Shown here: piece by piece, positions 58,424 to 64,000 of the stretch | Position numbering within the stretch: position 1 is the first letter of the stretch | Layout: every line of letters begins with the position of its first letter | Assembly (NCBI RefSeq): GCF_004369205.1 | Contig: NZ_QFGA01000004.1 | Span: forward strand, 186,001-250,000 | Length of the DNA: 64,000 nt | Source: Pelotomaculum schinkii | GTDB lineage: Bacteria > Bacillota > Desulfotomaculia > Desulfotomaculales > Pelotomaculaceae | Direction of reading: 5' to 3' | Translations under genes and position numbers: made by a program | The notes under the pieces: generated by a model | Database searches by the model: none | What the model was told of the DNA's origin: nothing | What the model saw: the letters and a program-made list of their open reading frames with translations, nothing else

Positions 58424-59527
58424 ATGGAATTAGACCACTTGGGGGTAAAGGAATTGCAGAATGAAGTAACCACAGATTTAGCGTCTCAGCTTGCCAAGGA
58501 CTTTACAGAAGACTGTTATATTGATGTTATTTTATCTGAGCATCCGGAATTAAAAGTCTTATGGGAGCACAGGATTAGTTTAAGCTCTCCAATAGATATT
58601 AACGGTACAAATCCGGTACTGCATGTTTTATTGGAAGCTGTCGTGGAAAAACAAGTGCAGGATAAGAATCCACCGGAAACAAAGGTAACGGTGGAGAGGT
58701 TAGTAAAGGAAGGATTCTCCGGTCATGCGGCCAGGGCAGCCGTAGCTTCTCTGCTGATACCCTATATATTTAAAGCGTTGAAAGAAAAGGAACCCTTTAA
58801 TGAAGAGAGTTTTGTAAACCGGATGGGGATTCTGGGGCGTACGCTCGGAAAGGTGGGGCGTAATGACCGTTGCCCTTGCGGAAGCGGCAAAAAATATAAA
58901 AAATGTTGTGAAGAAATCAGGGAGTATCTGGAGGTAAACCACAGTGCCGGTTTGCTCATACTGGGACAGGGAGCTTATGCCGCGAGAGATTACCTGTTAA
59001 GTCAAACACCGGATAGTCCGGAGGTGCAAATGGAAAACAGGCACCATATCGCCTGGTACCTGGCTGAAAACGGTGATCTTGAAGGAGCAGTGGCGGTATT
59101 CAAGGAAAACATTGCCTGTGCGGAACAGGTTAATGACGAAGGTTTGCTAAATAATGCTCTTCATGACCTGGAGGAATTGTGCTTGGATTATGATGAGTTG
59201 TCTAATGAAGGTGAATGGGTAACGACAAAGCTGCTGGCCCTGGCGAAAACGGATGAAGAAAGTGGTTTTTGCCGGTGCAACCGTGCAGACATGCTGGCAG
59301 TCGCTGGTAAAGAGGATGAAGCTGAAAAGGAATACCAGCGGATGTTTTCTGAATTACCCGACTGGCATTTTGGACGCTATAGATATGCCATGTTTCTAGA
59401 TGAATTAGATAGAACTGAAGAGGCCATAGAAGTATTACAGGCCTTAATTGTAAAAGGGGACCTGATAGACCGGGAGACCTTTGATGCTGCCCGGAGTTTA
59501 TTGGAAGATCTTACAGAGTTAGAATAA
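58424..59527 (+). CDS. DUF1841 + SEC-C + TPR protein
   Basis: 367 residues in three parts. The N-terminal ~130 resembles DUF1841 (DINGTNPVLHVLLEAVVEKQ then VKEGFSGHAARAAVAS). A SEC-C zinc motif, [19 protein letters not shown], lies at ~145-163. TPR-like helical repeats follow to the end (GDLEGAVAVFKENI, GKEDEAEKEYQRMF, DRTEEAIEVLQALI). The function is unknown. The SEC-C motif matches that of SecA, but the rest is unrelated. The gene is intact, unlike most neighbours. Confidence 0.7.
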   Translation: MELDHLGVKELQNEVTTDLASQLAKDFTEDCYIDVILSEHPELKVLWEHRISLSSPIDINGTNPVLHVLLEAVVEKQVQDKNPPETKVTVERLVKEGFSGHAARAAVASLLIPYIFKALKEKEPFNEESFVNRMGILGRTLGKVGRNDRCPCGSGKKYKKCCEEIREYLEVNHSAGLLILGQGAYAARDYLLSQTPDSPEVQMENRHHIAWYLAENGDLEGAVAVFKENIACAEQVNDEGLLNNALHDLEELCLDYDELSNEGEWVTTKLLALAKTDEESGFCRCNRADMLAVAGKEDEAEKEYQRMFSELPDWHFGRYRYAMFLDELDRTEEAIEVLQALIVKGDLIDRETFDAARSLLEDLTELE

Positions 59528-59854
59528 TATGCAGAATTTAAATCCAGAAGTAAACAAAGCAAAAGAAAGGTTGCTATTTTTTCGTGGCCATTTTAAAGGG
59601 ACAAAATACACCCTTTGATAACGATGGCAGCAGTTTAAAATTTTATTCGGAATTTATTCGGATTCTGGATTAACCGGAAGTTGGCAGAGCAGTAGTTTGA
59701 AAAATCTGTTTCAAATGCCCTTACTCATAGATTAGGGAGAATTGTAATGTGTAGAAAATAGTTGCCTTGTAGATATAGAACCAATAGTATCTCGACGCCA
59801 GCGTGGCCGTCGCCTCAGCGAAGGTATGGTGGTGGCAACAGTCTTAAAGACGGT

Positions 59855-59899
59855 CCGTCCTAGCTGTCATTTGCAGCTTGCAAACGTCAGCTAGGACGG
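59855..59899. repeat. Long hairpin near the island's right end
   Basis: CCGTCCTAGCTG (59855-59866) pairs with CAGCTAGGACGG (59888-59899), with a further ATTTGC/GCAAAC inside. It lies ~60 bases before the distal att copy. The surrounding 59528-59956 has no gene I can support. Confidence 0.7.
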
Positions 59900-59956
59900 G
59901 CTTTCAGGGTTTCTTTAAGGTTATGTTTGTCCGCTGTTGATTTGAAACGGTACGGT

Positions 59957-59976
59957 CCGCCTCCACCAAATATACC
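59957..59976. other. Right attachment-site-like repeat
   Basis: CCGCCTCCACCAAATATACC repeats the end of ssrA (17 identical bases with 44729-44745). It marks the probable right border of the island. Confidence 0.75.
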
Positions 59977-60005
59977 AGTAAAATCAAGGTTTTTAAATGT
60001 GACTG

Positions 60006-60048
60006 GGAAGCATAACTCTGCCATTTGGCAGAGTTATGCTTCCTTTTT
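60006..60048 (+). terminator. Strong terminator, probably the original ssrA terminator
   Basis: A perfect 17-bp stem, GGAAGCATAACTCTGCC (60006-60022) with its complement (60027-60043), then TTTTT. It lies 30 bases after the distal att copy, with no gene to terminate. That fits displacement from ssrA by the island. Confidence 0.8.
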
Positions 60049-60408
60049 AATAAGAAAAGAGCCCGTAGCAAAGCATTTAGACTTATAGCCCAGACGTTTA
60101 TATTATAACAGTATTAATGTATATGTTCGGCACGCCCTCTTCCTGATTACTCTTAATGTAATAAATTCTACTGGTATATGAAGAAATGTGTCCGGAGGTA
60201 AAAAACTATAGCTGGCAGCATATGAGTTATTTGCAATACATTCCAATCAATGCAATCTATATACAGGTTAAGATTTTTGATATAATTGTTTAGTAACTGA
60301 CAACCTTAATGTGCTTGGACAGTTATGCCTGGGATTATTCATTAACATAAATATATACTGTATTTAATTGATTGATGTGAAAAAATTTCATATGGAAGGG
60401 TGATAACT

Positions 60409-60751
60409 ATGCTGTCAAATGAAATGGAGGCGCTGATACAGGAACGCCGGAGGACAGAAAAAATTAAGAAAAAGAACCAGATTCCATATGTTGTTATAAT
60501 ATTGATAATTGTATCAATTCTGTCAATGTTCCTTTGGAGAAATAATCATAGCGATATTGTCTTTTGGATTGTAGGTATAGCAATTGGAATTGTTTTAAGG
60601 TACTCTAGATTTTGTTTTGCAGGAGCCTTTAGAGATCCTTTTCTTATAAAAAATACAAAGCTGATGAGGGCATTACTCCTTTCCTTGATGATAAGTACTA
60701 TAGGGTTTGCCATAATTCAATATGGATACCTAAAGAATAATACCGGTTTAA
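60409..60751 (+). pseudogene. YeeE/YedE sulfur transporter, N-terminal half, split by IS
   Basis: About 114 residues before the break: a charged N-terminus, membrane segments and the motif RYSRFCFAGAFRDPFLI. The frame GGT TTA A (60745-60751) is interrupted by an IS3-type element. Removing the element and one TTAA copy gives GGT TTA ATA GAT, rejoining the part at 62433. The intact protein would be ~234 residues. Start ATG 60409 behind GGAAGGG. Confidence 0.85.
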
Positions 60752-60868
60752 ATCCCTAATTTTAGAGTCTACTCCCCTTATTCTCTTGTTTACATAGAAT
60801 TAATAAATATTGCTCACGGAACAGGAAAACCAATAAGCCTCAATTCATTTATTGTGAACAGCTAAGGC

Positions 60869-61023
60869 GACATGACTGGCAAGCCTTGACTCGCCGTGAG
60901 GTTGTCGAATCAGGGGCGGGCGAGGGTACGGTAGACGGTATCATTGATTATCTCGCCCGCCCCCGGTCTAGTATTCTGCCACGGCGGTCAAGGCCAAGCC
61001 GCTACGCGGTTGCCAGCCATGTC
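60869..61023. repeat. Nested GC-rich inverted structure inside the IS
   Basis: Three nested pairs: GACATGACTGGCAA with TTGCCAGCCATGTC (60869-60882, 61010-61023); GCCTTGACTCGCCGTG with CACGGCGGTCAAGGC (60883-60898, 60980-60994); GGGGCGGGCGAG with CTCGCCCGCCCC (60913-60924, 60952-60963). A small GCCGC/GCGG hairpin lies in the outer arm. It resembles a branched RNA or cruciform DNA. It is much GC-richer than the IS. Confidence 0.7.
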
Positions 61024-61107
61024 TGGGCCAAATGGTCAAGGCGAAACCTCTTAATTAAAGGGGAACAAGCTCTGGTCCCGGCATCCGGTATCTTAAGAGG
61101 CAATTAG

Positions 61108-62040
61108 CTAAACTCTAATGATAAAGGGTTTGAGTTCACCTGCACGCAGTCTCTGCCGGAATTCGTAAGGCGAAAAGTCATACAAGCTACCATGTATACG
61201 CCGTTCATTATAAAACTGAATGTATTCACTAACTATCTGATAGGCTTCTTGATATGATGAAAATTCGTACCGACTCAAACATTCTAACTCAAGTAAGGCG
61301 TGAAAAGACTCTATATGGGCATTTTTATTCGGTGTTTTAGGTGGAATCCGCTCATGTTCGACAGTAAATTTCACACAGGCCTCTTCGAACACATGGCTTA
61401 TAAATTGGGGACCGTTATCGCTTCGGATGACTGGTCGGATATCAGTTTCAAAGAGCTGCCGTTTCCACAAAGCCCGTTGCAGGATCTGGGCGGCATGTTT
61501 CCCTTCACAAGATAGTCCCAGGTGGTAATCTACAATCATTCGGTCATAAACATCAATGAAGCTCATCAGGTAGAAAAAACGGTCTTCTTTAGCAACGTAG
61601 CAATACTTTAAGTCTACTTCCCATAGTTGATCAGAGACTGTAATCTGGCGATTGGCTGCCAAGCGTCTGGGGTGATTAACCTTAATCCGCCGCTGTGGCG
61701 CCAGTATATCTAGCTCTTTGCAAAGCCTGTAAACTTTTTTATGGTTAATTATCAGGTTGTGCTGCCGGCGCAGGCAAATAGCTAATTTCCGGTATCCGTA
61801 AGTACTTTCTTCCCCGGCAACCAGTTCCATCAACCATTCCTTGATTTGTTCATCACTTACCAGCTGCCGGTCCTTTGTCCAAGAATATATGGTGTTGGGC
61901 CTTCCGCTTCTTGGGCTATGTTTTTTGGAAGTCTGACTCTCTGATTTTTTTCGATGGTAGTAAGTTGCTTCAAGAACACCAACAATTTTCAATACCATTT
62001 TGCATGCATGTCCCCGAGCAATCCACTTGTTGGCTATTTC
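61108..62040 (-). CDS. IS3-family transposase, OrfB (DDE integrase core)
   Basis: The catalytic half. The acidic triad is in LWEVDLKYCYV, RSDNGPQF and NAHIESFHALLE. The HTH_21-like N-terminus (STYGYRKLAICLRRQHNLII) is typical. The first ATG is at 61998, but the frame is open upstream into orfA (LSDRIEIANKWIARGHACK). It is probably made as an OrfAB fusion by -1 frameshifting on the AAAAAG near plus 62070. The length is complete. Confidence 0.85.
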   Translation of the reverse strand, partial: EIANKWIARGHACKMVLKIVGVLEATYYHRKKSESQTSKKHSPRSGRPNTIYSWTKDRQLVSDEQIKEWLMELVAGEESTYGYRKLAICLRRQHNLIINHKKVYRLCKELDILAPQRRIKVNHPRRLAANRQITVSDQLWEVDLKYCYVAKEDRFFYLMSFIDVYDRMIVDYHLGLSCEGKHAAQILQRALWKRQLFETDIRPVIRSDNGPQFISHVFEEACVKFTVEHERIPPKTPNKNAHIESFHALLELECLSRYEFSSYQEAYQIVSEYIQFYNERRIHGSLYDFSPYEFRQRLRAGELKPFIIRV

Positions 62041-62366
62041 TATTCTGTCGGATAGCCCGGGCGAGTCTTTTTTACCAGGTCCCTAAGTATGGAAATCTCT
62101 AAATCTTTTTCACCAAGCAACTTCTTAAGAGTGTTATTTTCCTTTTCTATTTGCTTGAATTCCTGGGGTGATGGAATGTATGCCGCTACCTTTTTAGCAT
62201 TTCCATCCGTTTCCTTCCAAGCTTTGTATTTAGATTCTTGAATCCAGCGGTATAATGATTTTTCACTAATTCCGTGCCGCTTGGCAACTGAAAGAGCATT
62301 ACCGACTTCCTGGGCTTCTTTAACAAGCTGCTCTTTGAAATCCTGAGGATATCTTTTACGTTTCAT
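62040..62366 (-). CDS. IS3-family transposase, OrfA (HTH and leucine zipper)
   Basis: 108 residues. The HTH is YPQDFKEQLVKEAQEVGNAL then SVAKRHGISEKSLYRWIQ. A coiled coil follows, FKQIEKENNTLKKLLGEKD, for multimerisation. The start is ATG 62366. It is preceded by a hairpin (CCATACCCC and GGGGTATGG, ~62367-62412) that may control its translation or block read-in. Confidence 0.88.
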   Translation of the reverse strand: MKRKRYPQDFKEQLVKEAQEVGNALSVAKRHGISEKSLYRWIQESKYKAWKETDGNAKKVAAYIPSPQEFKQIEKENNTLKKLLGEKDLEISILRDLVKKTRPGYPTE

Positions 62367-62432
62367 CCATACCCCTCCGTTAATATTAGTTTATATTAAT
62401 AAGGGGGTATGGCTCAAACTCAATTAAGGGGC

Positions 62433-62798
62433 TTAATAGATACCATGGATTATACTCTTATTCCGGGAGCTATAAATCCTGTAGGCCTTCATACAATGAT
62501 TGGAGCCTTTATCTTTGGTATTGGGATGACTATTGCAGGAGGATGCGCATCAGGTGTGCTCATGAGAATAGGGGAAGGACATGTTTTGCCGTGGGTTGCC
62601 CTGTTGGGATTTTTTATTGGAACTACACTTGGAGCTAAAAATTATTCTTTTTGGTATGACAACATTATTAGTAAAGCAAGGGTAGTTTATTTTCCGGAGC
62701 ATATAAGTTTAGAAGTTGTTGTTATAGTGCAGATAATTGTTTTGGTAGGATTGTACAAGCTTGCAGCCTGGTATGAAAAAAAGAGTGTTCAAGGATAA
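62433..62798 (+). pseudogene. YeeE/YedE sulfur transporter, C-terminal half
   Basis: Continues the frame from 60751 after the IS: TTA ATA GAT, then GAINPVGLHTMIGAFIFGIG and MTIAGGCASGVLMRIGEG, the YeeE/YedE signature with the conserved cysteine. It ends at 62798. The tusA-like gene follows 18 bases later. Confidence 0.85.
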
Positions 62799-62816
62799 AT
62801 TATGGGAGGGCATTTC

Positions 62817-63041
62817 ATGGCGGTAAGGGATCTTGATTGTTTGTATGAGGCGTGTCCTATTCCTTTGATTAAGACCATGAAGGAATTAAGAACAATGAAT
62901 TCCGGGGACATTTTGGTGGTACATTCGGATCAAAGTTGTGTTGGAGTTATTATGGTGGAGTGGGCAGAGCAGAACAACTATCAAGTAAAACTAGTTGAAA
63001 CAGAGAATGGAGAATGGGAAGTATATATTCAAAAACCATAA
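62817..63041 (+). CDS. TusA-family sulfur carrier protein
   Basis: 74 residues. The reactive cysteine is in YEACPIPLIK, the TusA CPxP motif. The start is ATG 62817 behind GGGAGGG. TusA-like proteins paired with YeeE/YedE transporters act in thiosulfate or related sulfur uptake (TsuA/TsuB type) and in selenium handling. It is flanked by a YeeE gene on each side. Confidence 0.9.
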   Translation: MAVRDLDCLYEACPIPLIKTMKELRTMNSGDILVVHSDQSCVGVIMVEWAEQNNYQVKLVETENGEWEVYIQKP

Positions 63042-63069
63042 CACTCACAGAAAGGATTGGGTAAAGTCT

Positions 63070-63588
63070 ATGATGGAATGCCTAAAAAAACCCTGGACCT
63101 ATTGGGTGGGTGGAGTCTTGCTTGGAGTGCTTAATGTAGTTTTACTGGCTCTTAGCGGCACTGTGTGGCAAGTTACTGGTGGTTTTTTGCTCTGGGGCGC
63201 CGGAGCTTTAGAATTGGCCGGATTTGAACCATTCAAATGGGAATTTTTTAAACTTCATCATGCTAAATATGGAGAAATAATTTTAAACCATAATATATTT
63301 ATTAACAAATACACTATCTTAAATGTCGGTGTCATTGTAGGTTCCTTGCTTGCAACCTTGTTAGCTTCCCAATTTAAAATAGGAAAAGCAAAGAATATAA
63401 AACAGGTTGTGTTTGCTCTTATAGGGGGAATTATGATGGGTTATGGTGCAAGACTAGCTGCCGGCTGTAATATTGGAAGTTTTTTTAGCGGGATTCCGTC
63501 ATTTTCCCTGCATGCGTGGGTCTTTTGGATTTTTGTTGTTTTAGGTGCATGGTTAGGAACTAAGATTTTAATAAAATATTTATTATAA
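63070..63588 (+). CDS. YeeE/YedE family membrane protein (intact)
   Basis: About 172 residues with four or five membrane segments. The signature ARLAAGCNIGSFFSGIPSFS includes the conserved cysteine. The two YeeE/YedE proteins of such loci may form a two-part transporter, so loss of the first gene could disable uptake. The start is ATG 63070 (or 63073). Confidence 0.88.
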   Translation: MMECLKKPWTYWVGGVLLGVLNVVLLALSGTVWQVTGGFLLWGAGALELAGFEPFKWEFFKLHHAKYGEIILNHNIFINKYTILNVGVIVGSLLATLLASQFKIGKAKNIKQVVFALIGGIMMGYGARLAAGCNIGSFFSGIPSFSLHAWVFWIFVVLGAWLGTKILIKYLL

Positions 63589-63608
63589 GTAGAATGGGAC
63601 ATGCTCTT

Positions 63609-64000
63609 TTAGCAAAACCCCCTTTTATTTGAAACAATGAAATCCACAAACAATTGCTCATACTGAGTAAAAACATAGTCTTTTCTAAAGGCTATATAAT
63701 AATCAAAAGTAATCTTAAGGTCATTTACCTGTATTTGTCCAAGGGAACCTTCTTTTTGTTCTTTTTTAATAATCAGTTTGGGTAAAAATGAAAAGCCTTT
63801 TCCTGCAGAAATAGAAGATTTAATTGCTTCAGGTGAATTTAAATCATATATAACATTTAATTGTTCTGTATTGACCCCTTCTTCTTGTAACGCTTTTTCC
63901 GCCAGGTATCTTGTGCTGGAGTTTTTTTCTCTCAAAATTAATGGCATTTCTTTTAGTTCTTCTATGGTAATCACTCTATTGGTGTTGGAAGCACTGCCTA
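63609..64000 (-). CDS. LysR-family transcriptional regulator, C-terminal part
   Basis: The effector-binding domain only; the gene continues past the window's right edge. Typical segments are ELKEMPLILREKNSSTRYLA and SPEAIKSSISAGKGFSFLPK. It ends 20 bases from the convergent YeeE gene. By position it may regulate the sulfur-transport locus, as CysL/CysB-type LysR proteins do. Confidence 0.85.
   Translation of the reverse strand, partial: GSASNTNRVITIEELKEMPLILREKNSSTRYLAEKALQEEGVNTEQLNVIYDLNSPEAIKSSISAGKGFSFLPKLIIKKEQKEGSLGQIQVNDLKITFDYYIAFRKDYVFTQYEQLFVDFIVSNKRGFC

Larger units (their letters stand above)
60752..62432 (-). mobile_element. IS3-family insertion sequence
   Basis: About 1681 bp with TTAA on both sides (60748-60751 and 62433-62436) as the likely target duplication. 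The ends are imperfect inverted repeats (TCCCTAATTTTAGAG and the complement CCCCTTAATTGAGTTTGAG, then TACCCCCTTATT). Two overlapping-frame ORFs (orfA, orfB) lie on the minus strand. An unusually long 350-base non-coding part lies between orfB and the left end. Confidence 0.82.

Noticed and set aside
58424-59527. Second SecA gene
   Set aside because: Only the SEC-C zinc motif is shared; there is no DEAD ATPase domain.
60886-61107. 73-residue plus-strand open frame inside the IS
   Set aside because: It lies across the nested GC-rich inverted structure, lacks a ribosome site, and reads as low-complexity basic sequence.

Overview
The window is a chromosomal segment of a Gram-positive, Firmicutes-type bacterium, most likely in the Desulfotomaculum/Pelotomaculum branch of the Peptococcaceae. 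This is an inference from gene order and protein style: secA-prfB, ftsEX-M23-ctpA-minJ-like, uvrBAC, rapZ-yvcK-whiA, rpoN next to a gap-pgk-tpiA-gpmI-eno run, secG and smpB-ssrA. The first 44.7 kb is GC-rich, dense and almost all on the + strand. The last 19 kb is AT-richer, broken and mobile.

Core region (1-44.7 kb). Secretion, translation and division: secA end, prfB with a programmed frameshift, YitT-type membrane protein, ftsE, ftsX, an EnvC-like M23 factor, CtpA protease and a MinJ-like PDZ membrane protein. Then a CooT-type small protein behind an attenuator-like leader, family 4 uracil-DNA glycosylase, a DUF2508 protein, a glutamine-repeat lipoprotein, an ArsB/NhaD-type transporter, and uvrB, uvrA and uvrC. 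A REP-associated transposase follows, with matching palindromic sequences nearby. Carbon metabolism follows: a HAD phosphatase, ROK glucokinase, glycogen debranching enzyme, an AT-rich pgi and a PHP phosphatase. Next come rapZ-yvcK-whiA (cell-wall and carbon control), rpoN, and lower glycolysis from gap to eno. The block ends with secG, a thioesterase, an HD hydrolase, smpB and ssrA. Three dispersed repeat families sit between these genes: a two-hairpin repeat (six copies), a 222-bp MITE-like element (two full copies in inverted orientation), and short CGTAAG-type repeats.

Island in ssrA (44.75-59.97 kb). The 3' end of ssrA is repeated at 59957, with a partial copy at 52158. A strong terminator that probably once served ssrA now lies past the distal copy. 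The first half holds a compact minus-strand cluster: HTH protein, NurA-like nuclease, HerA-like ATPase, GHKL (Hsp90/MutL-type) ATPase and a large radical SAM protein. I cannot match this combination to a named defence system, and it is the main candidate for something undescribed. Two of its genes carry one-base frameshifts in G/C runs. The second half is a graveyard: pieces of ICE-type genes, an IS91-like end, an AlbA_2 protein, a frameshifted MerR regulator, an IS21 remnant, a PIN toxin, an SDR dehydrogenase and a SNF2 helicase, then two intact small genes.

Distal region (60-64 kb). A YeeE/YedE sulfur-transport gene is split by an IS3-family element with a 4-bp TTAA duplication. It is followed by a TusA-like protein, a second YeeE/YedE protein and the end of a LysR regulator, together a probable sulfur (or selenium) uptake locus.
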